Shown in pieces: positions 1-8,681 of a stretch of DNA of 64,000 nt. Positions within the stretch are counted from its first letter, which is position 1. Each line of letters starts with the position of its first letter. The stretch lies in contig NZ_DS999213.1 of the NCBI RefSeq assembly GCF_000156335.1, positions 76,231-140,230 of the forward strand, in the 5' to 3' direction. A model generated the notes under the pieces. That model saw only the letters and a list, made by a program, of their open reading frames with translations, did not search any database and was not told the origin of the DNA. The translations under genes were made by a program, and so were the position numbers. The DNA is from Roseobacter sp. GAI101. Lineage in GTDB: Bacteria > Pseudomonadota > Alphaproteobacteria > Rhodobacterales > Rhodobacteraceae.

Positions 1-1326
1 CGCGGCGGCATTTCGCTGTCCCTGTCGCGCCGCAGCGACCCCAGCTTTGACCAATCCGGCGATGGCGGTGAACGTGACAAGCTCGACCGTCTGACGGCGG
101 TCCTGAGCGGCGATTATCTGGTGACGGACACGCTAAAGCTGGGCTTCGTCCTGCGCCGATCGAAAGAGTATTTCGACTTTGACGCCACGAACTTCGCGGC
201 CACGGATGCGGATTCCTATATCGTTGACGACACAACCTTGATGGGCCACAGCAAGGAAGTCATCGGCTCGGTTTTTGCGGAATATGCGATGCTCGAAGGG
301 CGGCTTGTCCATCGTTTGGCCTACGAGCGGACCGAGAATAAGGCCAGACGCGATGGCGCGCCCCAGACCCAGACCGATGCGGATGTGGTGAAATACCGGC
401 TTAGCTATGGTCTGGACGGCAACACCGTCGCCGAGGCCGACCATCTGCTGAACGTCATGCTGGAAACCCACGCCGACAGCAGCCCGATGACACCGCTTTA
501 CGAGCGGTCCTCTAAATCGGTGGCTGTTGAATACCGCGCGCGCCTGTCCGGCGGGCTAGATTTTCAGGCGGGTGTGCGTCATGACGACAATGACCTGTTC
601 GAAGACGCGACGACATGGAACGTTGCCCTGTCCTATCTGGTCCCCAACACCGACATCCGCCTGCACAGCTCGATGGGGACGGGGGTGCTGAACCCGTCCT
701 ATTTTTCGCTTTATGCCAATGCGTTCGGCTATACGGGCAACCCCGATCTGGATCCCGAGCGCAACAAAAGCTTTGATATCGGTGCCGAATTTCCAGTTCT
801 TCAAGGGCGCGGCACCGTTGATGTGACCTATTTCGACGAAACGCTTACCGACGAGATTTCGCCGGTATCCCTGGGGGGCGGGGCGTTCACCTATGGCAAC
901 CAAACAGGCGACAGCACGCGCAAAGGCGTTGAAATCGCAGGAAACCTTCAGGCGACGGACGCGGTAGCACTGCGGATGTCCTACACCTATCTGAATGCCA
1001 AGAACCCCGATGGCAGCGTCGAAATTCGCAGGCCCCGCCACGAACTCAGCCTTGGTGCCACGGTCGAAACCTTTGGGGGGCGCGGGCAGGTTGCCGTCGA
1101 TCTGCGCCATGTGTCTGGCAACTATGACACGCAGTTTTTCGGCACCTATGAGACGGCCGAACTGCCCGCCTATACCACGGTCGACGTGGCCACGGAATAC
1201 GAGGTGAACGATACCTACACCCTGACCGCGCGGGTCACCAATCTGTTCAAGGACGAAGCGGTGGATGTCTGGGGCTACGGCAGCCCGGACCGCGCAGCCT
1301 ATGTTGGTTTCCGTGCGAATTTCTAG
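1..1326 (+). CDS. TonB-dependent outer-membrane receptor, C-terminal part
   Basis: The frame is open from base 1, so about the last 441 residues of a receptor are present and the plug domain lies outside the window. Alternating aromatic/polar segments typical of a beta-barrel run throughout. The stretch NPDLDPERNKSFDIGAE and the late TARVTNLFKDEAVDVWG match conserved strands of the family, and the protein ends in Phe, the usual signal for barrel assembly. It should import a ferric siderophore, haem or cobalamin using energy from TonB. The downstream permease, ATPase, ExbB, ExbD and TonB genes on the same strand support this. The ligand cannot be told from the barrel part. Confidence 0.88.
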   Translation, partial: RGGISLSLSRRSDPSFDQSGDGGERDKLDRLTAVLSGDYLVTDTLKLGFVLRRSKEYFDFDATNFAATDADSYIVDDTTLMGHSKEVIGSVFAEYAMLEGRLVHRLAYERTENKARRDGAPQTQTDADVVKYRLSYGLDGNTVAEADHLLNVMLETHADSSPMTPLYERSSKSVAVEYRARLSGGLDFQAGVRHDDNDLFEDATTWNVALSYLVPNTDIRLHSSMGTGVLNPSYFSLYANAFGYTGNPDLDPERNKSFDIGAEFPVLQGRGTVDVTYFDETLTDEISPVSLGGGAFTYGNQTGDSTRKGVEIAGNLQATDAVALRMSYTYLNAKNPDGSVEIRRPRHELSLGATVETFGGRGQVAVDLRHVSGNYDTQFFGTYETAELPAYTTVDVATEYEVNDTYTLTARVTNLFKDEAVDVWGYGSPDRAAYVGFRANF

Positions 1327-1473
1327 GGCGCGGTATATCCCTTGCCTTGCGGTGCGCACGTCTGATGCGCCCGCCTTTTCCGCGTTTCGGGGCGTCCCGC
1401 ACGCGACGCGGAAACCTCTGGCGCTCGCTTATGCTTTCGTTCAGGTCGCAAATCGCGGTCAGGGACGGTTGGC

Positions 1474-2457
1474 ATGATGCGTCTGGCGATCCTCCTCGGC
1501 AGTCTGGTGCTGGCGCTGTTCATGGGCACTTTGCTGATTGGCCCTGCCGATATCTCGCCTGTCCAAAGCCTGCATGCGCTGATCCTTGGCGAAGACGGCC
1601 CGATGACTTTGGTGATGCGCGAGATACGCCTGCCGCGCGCGATCTTGGGGCTGTTGATCGGGGCCTCTCTCGGGCTTGCAGGGGCGGCGATGCAGGGCTA
1701 TCTGCGCAACCCGCTGGCCGATCCGGGGCTGATTGGCGTGTCAGGCTCTGCCGCGTTGGGGGCGGTGCTGTCGATCCAGACCGGGCTTGCGGCCGCCATT
1801 GCGTTGGCCTTGCCGATGATGGCGCTTGGTGGCGCGCTGATCGGCGTGCTTCTGGTGCTGTTGCTCGCCGGGCCGCGCGGCTCGTCGCTGACGCTGATCC
1901 TTGCGGGCATCGCGATATCTGCCTTCGCGGGCGCGCTGACGTCGCTGGTGCTGAACCTGTCGCCCAATCCCTATGCGGCAAGCGAGATTGTTTTCTGGAT
2001 GATGGGATCACTGGCGGACCGGTCCATGGTGCATGTCTGGATCGCGCTGCCGTTGATCGTGGCGGGCGGGCTGCTGCTGGCAAGCCTGCCGCGCGGGCTG
2101 GATGCGCTGACGCTGGGCGAAGACGCGGCCGAAGCGATGGGCATCAATCTGACCCGGTTGCGCCTGTCGCTGGTGATTGGCACAGCCGCGGTGGTCGGTG
2201 CCTCGACCGCGGTAGCGGGGGCGATCGGTTTTGTCGGGTTGGTGGTGCCGCATTTGCTGCGGCCACTGGTCGGCGCGCGGCCCGGTGCACTGCTTTGGGC
2301 CTCGGCGCTTGGCGGGGCGGCGATGATCCTGGCATCTGATATTTTCGTGCGCGTGGTACTGCCCGAACGCGACCTCAAGCTGGGGGTGGTGACGGCATTG
2401 GTCGGCGCGCCGTTGTTCCTGCATCTGATCTACCGCACCCGGAGGGACGGGGTATGA
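1474..2457 (+). CDS. FecCD-type iron/cobalamin ABC transporter permease
   Basis: A 327-residue, strongly hydrophobic protein of the FecCD/BtuC family, which forms the inner-membrane channel for siderophore, haem or vitamin B12 import. Family motifs include LRLPRAILGLLIGASLGLAG-like residues near 50-70 (here IRLPRAILGLLIGASLGLAG), GYLRNPLADPGLIGVSGSA and the cytoplasmic-loop sequence GFVGLVVPHLLR that docks to the ATPase. Its stop overlaps the ATPase start by four bases (ATGA). No periplasmic binding-protein gene lies between the receptor and this gene. It is probably upstream of the window or elsewhere. Confidence 0.9.
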   Translation: MMRLAILLGSLVLALFMGTLLIGPADISPVQSLHALILGEDGPMTLVMREIRLPRAILGLLIGASLGLAGAAMQGYLRNPLADPGLIGVSGSAALGAVLSIQTGLAAAIALALPMMALGGALIGVLLVLLLAGPRGSSLTLILAGIAISAFAGALTSLVLNLSPNPYAASEIVFWMMGSLADRSMVHVWIALPLIVAGGLLLASLPRGLDALTLGEDAAEAMGINLTRLRLSLVIGTAAVVGASTAVAGAIGFVGLVVPHLLRPLVGARPGALLWASALGGAAMILASDIFVRVVLPERDLKLGVVTALVGAPLFLHLIYRTRRDGV

Positions 2458-3212
2458 ACGTGCTGTCGTTGCAGGATTTCGGCGTGAAACGCGGCAGGCG
2501 GCAGATCCTGGGCGGGATCACGCTGGACATCGCCGCCGGAGAGGTCGTCGGCCTGATCGGTCCGAATGGTGCCGGCAAGACCACATTGATGCGCGCCGCC
2601 TTGGGGTTGATCCCGTCGCAGGGCCGCAGTTCGATCGCCGCCATGACGGCACGGGACAGGGGCCGTGCTGCCGCCTGGATGCCTCAATCCCGAGAGATCG
2701 CCTGGCCCGTCGACGTGGAAATACTGATCCGGCTGGGACGCACGCCGCATCTGGCGCGAGGGCAAAAGATGACCGCCACGGATCAGGCTGCGGTCGAACG
2801 TGCCATCGTCCGCATGGGACTTGAGCCGTTTCGCCACCGCACCACGACGCGATTATCCGGTGGGGAACAGGCGCGGGTTCTGATCGCGCGCAGCCTGGCG
2901 CAAGAGGCTCCTTTGCTGATGGCCGATGAACCCACCGCCGGGCTTGATCCGGCGCATCAGATCGCCACGATGCAAACCTTTGGACAGCTTGCCGCCGAGG
3001 GACGTTCGGTGCTGGTATCGCTCCATGATCTGGGGCTGGCGGCGCGTCATTGCACGCGGCTGGTGATCTTGCATGATGGTGGCATTGCAGCAGACGGTGC
3101 GCCGCGCGATGTGCTGACCCCCGACCTGATCCGTGCTGCCTTCGGCATTTCCGCTTACCTAAAAGAGACGCCGGAAGGGCTGATCTTTCAACCGCTCGAG
3201 GTCCTGACATGA
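2454..3212 (+). CDS. Iron/cobalamin ABC transporter ATPase (FecE/BtuD type)
   Basis: A 252-residue ABC ATPase that would power the adjacent permease. Walker A GPNGAGKTT is at residues 36-44, the Q-loop Gln near 78, the signature LSGGEQ at 134-139, and Walker B LLMADEP at 154-160, followed by a switch His in SLHDLGLAARHC. The length is normal for the family. It starts within the permease stop (ATGA) and its own stop overlaps the exbB start the same way, which indicates one translationally coupled operon. Confidence 0.92.
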   Translation: MNVLSLQDFGVKRGRRQILGGITLDIAAGEVVGLIGPNGAGKTTLMRAALGLIPSQGRSSIAAMTARDRGRAAAWMPQSREIAWPVDVEILIRLGRTPHLARGQKMTATDQAAVERAIVRMGLEPFRHRTTTRLSGGEQARVLIARSLAQEAPLLMADEPTAGLDPAHQIATMQTFGQLAAEGRSVLVSLHDLGLAARHCTRLVILHDGGIAADGAPRDVLTPDLIRAAFGISAYLKETPEGLIFQPLEVLT

Positions 3213-3793
3213 CACCCCAGATGCTTGCGTTTCTGAACACCGGCGGCCCTGCGCTTTGGGCGATTGCAGTGCTGTCCGTGCTGGTTCTGGCGATTGTGCT
3301 GTGGAAGCTTTGGCGGCTGATGTTGATTGGCGCATGGTCGCGCAGCGGGGCCGAAGCGTTGTTGGCGGGGCAAAGCGGTGCCCCAAAGGGCTTGCGTGCG
3401 CGCTTCGTCGCGGAGGTGTTCGCCGCGCGCCGCTTGCCCGACGCGCTGGCCCGCGAAGAGGTGATGCGCATCGCCGCCCGCGTGCTGTCCCAGTTGCGCA
3501 GTGGTTTGCGCCCGCTTGAGCTGATCGTCACCATCGCCCCGCTGATCGGTCTGCTGGGCACCGTTCTAGGTATGATCGAAGCGTTTCAGGCGTTGGAAAC
3601 CACCGGCGGGCAGGCGGATCCGTCGGTACTGGCCGGCGGCATCTGGGAGGCACTCTTGACCACTGCCGCAGGCATGGGCGTCGCGATCCCCGCCGCCGTC
3701 GCCCTGAGCTGGTTCGAGGCGATTGCCGACACCGTTCAAGGCGACCTTGAAGACATCGCCACGCGCATCTTCACCCAAGGGCCACAAGGCTGA
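3209..3793 (+). CDS. exbB: ExbB/TolQ/MotA-family proton-channel protein
   Basis: A 194-residue membrane protein with an N-terminal transmembrane segment (about 10-32) and two more in the C-terminal half. The stretch PLELIVTIAPLIGLLGTVLGMI and the later AAGMGVAIPAAVAL are the conserved MotA/TolQ/ExbB helices. It would form the pentameric stator that uses the proton gradient to energise TonB. It is shorter than Escherichia coli ExbB (about 244 residues) because the N-terminus and cytoplasmic region are compact. It overlaps the ATPase stop (ATGA) and ends in TGATG, sharing one base with the first exbD. Confidence 0.88.
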   Translation: MTPQMLAFLNTGGPALWAIAVLSVLVLAIVLWKLWRLMLIGAWSRSGAEALLAGQSGAPKGLRARFVAEVFAARRLPDALAREEVMRIAARVLSQLRSGLRPLELIVTIAPLIGLLGTVLGMIEAFQALETTGGQADPSVLAGGIWEALLTTAAGMGVAIPAAVALSWFEAIADTVQGDLEDIATRIFTQGPQG

Positions 3794-4170
3794 TGTTCGC
3801 CTTTTCCGCACCAAGGCGCAGCCGCAAGCCCAGCCTGACGCCGATGATCGACGTGGTGTTCTTGCTTTTGGTGTTCTTCATGTTGGCCTCGCAGTTCGGT
3901 CAGGACGCTGCCGTGCGCCTGTCGGGCGCGGGCAACGGAACCGCCTATGCAGGCCCGCCGCGCCTGATCCAGGTTGCGCCGGAAACGCTGACCCTGAACG
4001 GGGGGGCCGTGACGCTTGACGCGCTGCCGCAGGCGTTGGAACCCTTGATGACCCAGCCCGGCGATACGATCATCTTGCGCGGGTCCGATGCGGCAAATCT
4101 CCAGCGCTTGCTGGATGTGGTGCAGGTGTTGCAAAAGGCCGGTTTCGACAGCCTTGTGGTGGTGGAGTGA
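3793..4170 (+). CDS. exbD: ExbD biopolymer transport protein, copy 1
   Basis: A 125-residue ExbD/TolR protein with a short cytoplasmic N-terminus, one transmembrane helix (about 17-37) and a periplasmic domain. The helix begins PMIDVVFLLLVFFML. Asp20 corresponds to the acidic residue that ExbD proteins need for proton coupling (Asp25 in E. coli). The start overlaps the exbB stop by one base (TGATG). A second exbD follows four bases after this stop, so the operon supplies two different ExbD chains for one ExbB. Confidence 0.88.
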   Translation: MFAFSAPRRSRKPSLTPMIDVVFLLLVFFMLASQFGQDAAVRLSGAGNGTAYAGPPRLIQVAPETLTLNGGAVTLDALPQALEPLMTQPGDTIILRGSDAANLQRLLDVVQVLQKAGFDSLVVVE

Positions 4171-4174
4171 ACGA

Positions 4175-4555
4175 ATGAGATTTGCAGCCCCCCGCCGCAG
4201 ACAAGCGCCCGAATCCGTGGTCCCGATGATCAATGTCGTCTTTTTGCTGCTGATCTTTTTCATGATGTCCGCGACCATCATGCCCGCGCCGCCGTTTGAT
4301 CTGACCTTGCCCCAAACGCAAAGCCAGGGCGACGTTACAGGCGACCTGACGCTGTATCTATCCGCCGACGGATCGGCGGCATTCGACGGTCTGCTAGGCG
4401 ATGCCGCTTGGGAGGGGTTGGCCGCGCGCGCCACAGACGCGCCGCTGACGATCCGTGCGGATGCTGGCCTGGCCACAAGTGCGCTTGCGCAAACCCTTGC
4501 GCGGTTGGCGGAAATCGGGCAGGCAGAGGTCGAATTGGTGATCCGTAACCCATGA
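4175..4555 (+). CDS. ExbD-like protein, copy 2 with Asp-to-Asn change
   Basis: A 126-residue second ExbD. I chose the ATG at 4175 because it follows the first exbD stop by four bases and gives the same short basic N-terminus as copy 1. An upstream in-frame start at 4088 would lie inside copy 1. The transmembrane helix begins PMINVVFLLLIFFMM, so residue 20 is Asn where copy 1 has the proton-carrying Asp. The periplasmic part is divergent. It is probably a structural partner in a mixed ExbD dimer, but that is inference. The stop overlaps the tonB start (ATGA). Confidence 0.85.
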   Translation: MRFAAPRRRQAPESVVPMINVVFLLLIFFMMSATIMPAPPFDLTLPQTQSQGDVTGDLTLYLSADGSAAFDGLLGDAAWEGLAARATDAPLTIRADAGLATSALAQTLARLAEIGQAEVELVIRNP

Positions 4556-5406
4556 AACAGCTGTTTGAATTCTCGTTCTTTCTGGCAGGTGCGACCGCGC
4601 TGCACCTTTCCGTGGGCTATGTCGCGCCGTCGGGGCAAAGGGCGTCGGCGGGGGCAGGCGGTGATGCGGCCATCACCCTGGCCGCCGCGACGGCATCGAT
4701 GCAGGACATGGTAACGGCGTGGGAACAGCCGGTGACAGCCGCCCAGACCGTAGCGCAACCTCAGCCGGTGCCCCAGATGGAGCCCACGGCGCTGCCGCTT
4801 GCGGCACCGTTGCCCGATCGTGCCATATCCCGACCTGCGGTGTTGGCCCCGCCATTGGTCAGTGAGGCCCCGGCGTTGCCAGAGGTCGACCGCAGCGTTG
4901 CCCCGCCGCCCCGGCCCGAGATCGCACAGACCCGCCCGAAACTGCGTCCGCCCGCCCCCGTGAAGACGGTAAATAAGGCCGAACCAGCCAAGCCCAAGGC
5001 CAAAGCGCCGCCGCCAACCAAGGCCACGAAAAACATCGCTCCGCAGAAAGCTGCCGGCGGCGGGGGCAAAGCGGCGCGCGGGAGGTCGGACAGCGGGGCC
5101 GCGACCAAAACCAAGCCCGGCAATGCCAAGCACCTCATGGCCCAATGGGGCGGTCAAATCCGCACCAGCGTAGAGCGCCGCAAACGATATCCGTCTGGCA
5201 CCCGCGCACGCGGAACCGTGACGCTGGCGATTTCCGTACATACGCGCGGTGCGGTCATGAACGTGTCGCTGCGCAAATCCTCGGGCATCGCCCAGATTGA
5301 CCAAGCGGCCATCGCCGCGGTGAAGTCTGCGCGGATTGCGACTGCGCCCAAGGGCCTTGCCCCGGGCGTGCACAGCTTCACGCTTCCTATGAAGTTCGCG
5401 CCGTAA
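4552..5406 (+). CDS. tonB: TonB energy-transducing protein
   Basis: A 284-residue protein with the usual TonB layout. There is a short cytoplasmic tail and one N-terminal membrane anchor (about 6-25), then a Pro/Ala/Lys-rich periplasmic spacer with many PPP and KPK clusters (about 60-190). The C-terminal domain is about residues 195-284, with YPSGTRARGTVTLAISVHTRG and later SSGIAQIDQAAIAAVKSA, typical of the receptor-contacting fold. It would carry energy from ExbB/ExbD to the receptor encoded at the window start. It is the last gene of the operon; the next gene is on the other strand. Confidence 0.88.
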   Translation: MKQLFEFSFFLAGATALHLSVGYVAPSGQRASAGAGGDAAITLAAATASMQDMVTAWEQPVTAAQTVAQPQPVPQMEPTALPLAAPLPDRAISRPAVLAPPLVSEAPALPEVDRSVAPPPRPEIAQTRPKLRPPAPVKTVNKAEPAKPKAKAPPPTKATKNIAPQKAAGGGGKAARGRSDSGAATKTKPGNAKHLMAQWGGQIRTSVERRKRYPSGTRARGTVTLAISVHTRGAVMNVSLRKSSGIAQIDQAAIAAVKSARIATAPKGLAPGVHSFTLPMKFAP

Positions 5407-5421
5407 GTCTTTGTTTCCAGG

Positions 5422-5952
5422 TCACTCTGCCGGTTTACGCTCTACCGCGATCAGGCCCAGGGACCTTGCGGTGGTCAAAGCCAGGACAGGGCTGTCCGGG
5501 CCACCTTCGGCAATCTGGTATTCCCGCATCGCCGCCCGCGTCGGGTCATCATAATGGCCGGAAATCTCGCCTTTATAAATACCTCTGGCCTCAAGCGCGC
5601 GCTGCAATGTGGCGACGAAGTCGGCATTTAGCCGGTCGGTGCAAGGGGTTTCGAACCAGTTGTCCTGCCGTTGGGTCACGATCTTCTGGCGCGTCTCGGT
5701 CCGGTAGATCGGCAAGGACTGGATTTCACCGGTTGAACTGATCTGCGCGGGCTGGACCTGCACCTGCTCGGTTACGGTTTCGATCACGGCGGGCGAAACG
5801 GTGCGGCCCCAGCACGATCCGGGGACGGCACCTGCAGGGCCCTGGGTCGTCGCCTCGCGCACGCCGGGTTCGGGGATCGCGTCACTTGTGGCGGGCAGAT
5901 CGCAGCCCGAAAGGGCGAGGGCGCAAAGGCTGATGCACAGGTTGCGGATCAT
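5422..5952 (-). CDS. Peptidoglycan-binding lipoprotein
   Basis: A 176-residue predicted lipoprotein. I chose the start at 5952 rather than the longest frame (6069) because it gives a proper signal peptide with lipobox LSGC (Cys17). The C-terminal part, with FVATLQRALEARGIYKGEISG and DDPTRAAMREYQ, is a peptidoglycan-binding domain 1 fold. The central region is rich in Val/Gln and has two Cys that could pair. It probably anchors to the membrane and contacts cell wall. No enzymatic domain is visible. It converges on tonB with a 15-base gap. Confidence 0.75.
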   Translation of the reverse strand: MIRNLCISLCALALSGCDLPATSDAIPEPGVREATTQGPAGAVPGSCWGRTVSPAVIETVTEQVQVQPAQISSTGEIQSLPIYRTETRQKIVTQRQDNWFETPCTDRLNADFVATLQRALEARGIYKGEISGHYDDPTRAAMREYQIAEGGPDSPVLALTTARSLGLIAVERKPAE

Positions 5953-6123
5953 GTTTTGACGTAGAGGGTACTGCACGCGCTGCCTTTGACGGTTTGCCAT
6001 TTTGCGCCACGCTATCCGGTTTTTTCTGTGGTGCCTAGATGATTGCCGGCGCTGTCCTGCCTTTTGCAACGTACCTGCGGCGTTGGCCCCGCAAAAGGGA
6101 CTGGCGAAGGGTCGCTTCGCTGA

Positions 6124-6485
<362 letters not shown>

Positions 6486-6486
<1 letters not shown>

Positions 6487-7268
6487 TGCTGGCGGAAGCG
6501 CGGCGTCTTCCGTCGCGCTTTTTGCGTCGTATCATCCGCCGCGCACACCCGGTGTTGTATGTGGTCGGGGCGTTGCTGGCACCGGGCCTTGGCTGGTCCG
6601 AGACAATTCTCACAGCCAAATACGCTGATCCGACGACCCGCTATGACCACGGTGTTCTTAGCGATGCGATCGAATGGGGAACGCTTGAGGTGTCGCTGGA
6701 CGACGGGATTGTTCGTCGCTTTATACTTCCCGAAAATCTGGTGTTCGAGGACACCGCTCCGCGTCTTGCAGATCTGGACGGCGATGGCAGCCCCGAAGTC
6801 ATCGTCGTGGAAAGCAGTCTGCCGTCGGGGGCGCGGCTGGTGATTTACGGCCCAAAAGGTCGTCTGGCGCAAACAGACCACATCGGTCGCAAGAACCGCT
6901 GGCTTGCGCCAGTGGGGGCGGCTGATTTCACGTCCGACGGCCGCCTGGAGGTTGCCATGGTCGTGACACCACATCTTGCGGGTCGGCTCGAATTGCTGGC
7001 GTTTGATGGATCGTCCCTGACCCGCTTGGGCACCCTCGAAGGTCTTACGAACCACCGTATCGGCGACGCGACAATCGCAGGCGGCATTCGCACCTGCGAC
7101 AAGGGGCCGGAAATACTGTTGGCCCAGATGCCGTGGCGCAGAACGGGCCGCACCGCCATGGTTGCCGTCAGGTTCCAAAATAACACTCTGATCCCCGAAA
7201 GCTTCACCGAGGAATTCTCCCCGACCAACATCGCCAAAGCAATCGCCTGCGACCTCAACCCGGCCTAA
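6486..7268 (+). CDS. Secreted VCBS/FG-GAP-repeat protein
   Basis: A 260-residue protein starting in the ferredoxin stop codon. Residues about 1-38 form a basic then hydrophobic signal peptide ending near GWSET. The sequence LADLDGDGSPEVIVVES is a classic calcium-binding FG-GAP/VCBS blade, and AADFTSDGRLEVAMVV is a second weaker copy, so a short beta-propeller is likely. No catalytic motif is visible. Coupling to a ferredoxin gene is notable, but the functional link is unknown. Confidence 0.7.
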
Positions 7269-7316
7269 CCTGGCAAGCGCCAACCTGTTTTCCAAATGGT
7301 CCTAAATCCTGGGGGT

Positions 7317-7334
7317 CTGGGGGCTAGCCCCCAG
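7317..7334. terminator. Convergent-gene hairpin, CTGGGGG/CCCCCAG
   Basis: A perfect 7-bp inverted repeat with a CTAG loop lies in the short gap between the converging FG-GAP gene and purD. There is no T-run on either side, so termination is inferred only from position and stem strength. Confidence 0.4.
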
Positions 7335-7345
7335 TCAATGCCTGA

Positions 7346-8611
7346 TCAATCCAAGGCCCGCCAGCCGATATCGCGCCGGAAAAATCCGCCCGGCCAATCG
7401 ATGGCGTCAACCATACGGTAGGCCCGCGCCTGCGCTTCCGCCAGGCTTTCGCCGCGCGCGGTCACGTTCAACACCCGCCCGCCATTCGCGACGATCTGGC
7501 CATCCTGTTGGGCCGTGCCCGCGTGGAACACCATGTTCCGGCTGTCCTCCGGCAAATCATCCAACCCGCCAATAACGCTGCCCTTGGCATAGTCCCCCGG
7601 ATAACCCAAAGCGGCCATGACAACGGTGACGGCATGATCTTCCGCCCAATTCACGCGCATTTCGCTCAGCCGTCCTTCGGCCGTGGCGTGCAGAAGATCA
7701 AACAGTTGCGCCCCAAGCCGCATCATCAACACCTGACATTCAGGGTCCCCGAACCGCGCGTTGTATTCCACCAGACGCGGCGCCCCGTCTTTGATCATCA
7801 GACCCGCGTAGAGCACCCCTTGATAAGGCATTCCGCGCTCGGCCATCTCGGCCATGGTGGGGCGGATGATCTCGTCCAGGGCGCGTTCGGCAATCGCGTC
7901 GGTCAACACTGGCGCGGGCGAATAGGCCCCCATGCCGCCGGTATTGGGGCCCGTGTCACCATCGCCCACACGCTTGTGGTCTTGTGCCGTGCCAATGGGC
8001 AACACGGTGTCGCCATCGCATAGCACGAAAAACGACGCCTCTTCGCCGTCCATGAATTCTTCGATCACCACCTCGGCCCCGGCATCGCCAAAGGTACCGT
8101 CGAACATGGTGTCCACGGCGGCAAGCGCTTCTGCATCCGTCTCGGCGATGATGACGCCTTTGCCTGCGGCCAGACCGTCGGCCTTGATCACGATTGGGGC
8201 AGGATGGTCGGCCAGATAGGCGCGCGCAGATGCTGCATCGGTAAAGTGGCCATATGCCGCCGTGGGGGCGTTTGCGGCATCGCAGATTTCTTTGGTGAAG
8301 GCCTTTGAGGCCTCAAGTGCTGCGGCGGCCTTTGACGGTCCGAAGGTCAGCACACCGGCGGCGCGCAAATCATCGGCAACCCCTGCGGCAAGCGGTGCCT
8401 CGGGCCCGATGATCACGAAATCGATGTTGTTCTCGGCGACGAATTCCACCACCGCCGCGCCATTGTTGATGTCGAAGGTGGCACAGTCGGCAATGGCGGC
8501 AATGCCCGCATTGCCCGGTGCGACGATCAACTTGTCGCATTTGGGGTTTTGCAAAACGGCCCAGGCAAGGCTGTGTTCACGCCCGCCGCTGCCCAAAATG
8601 AGGATGTTCAT
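7346..8611 (-). CDS. purD: Phosphoribosylamine-glycine ligase (GARS)
   Basis: A 421-residue PurD, which joins 5-phosphoribosylamine and glycine using ATP in the second step of purine synthesis. The N-terminus [17 protein letters not shown] is the family signature, and the start at 8611 is fixed by it. The ATP-grasp part includes [17 protein letters not shown], and RFGDPECQ is the metal-binding motif near the end of that domain. Length is normal. It is transcribed away from xseA, so 8612-8681 holds both start regions. Confidence 0.96.
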   Translation of the reverse strand: MNILILGSGGREHSLAWAVLQNPKCDKLIVAPGNAGIAAIADCATFDINNGAAVVEFVAENNIDFVIIGPEAPLAAGVADDLRAAGVLTFGPSKAAAALEASKAFTKEICDAANAPTAAYGHFTDAASARAYLADHPAPIVIKADGLAAGKGVIIAETDAEALAAVDTMFDGTFGDAGAEVVIEEFMDGEEASFFVLCDGDTVLPIGTAQDHKRVGDGDTGPNTGGMGAYSPAPVLTDAIAERALDEIIRPTMAEMAERGMPYQGVLYAGLMIKDGAPRLVEYNARFGDPECQVLMMRLGAQLFDLLHATAEGRLSEMRVNWAEDHAVTVVMAALGYPGDYAKGSVIGGLDDLPEDSRNMVFHAGTAQQDGQIVANGGRVLNVTARGESLAEAQARAYRMVDAIDWPGGFFRRDIGWRALD

Positions 8612-8681
8612 GAATACGCTCCCTTGGCCTTGGTTGCTGCGCGTTCTAAGCTGGGGCTGACAAAGACACAAGGACGCGCGC

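Noticed and set aside
3736..5373. Long minus-strand open frame (about 545 codons)
   Set aside because: It is antisense to exbD, exbD2 and tonB, whose motifs and coupled starts are convincing; the translated product has no recognisable domain.
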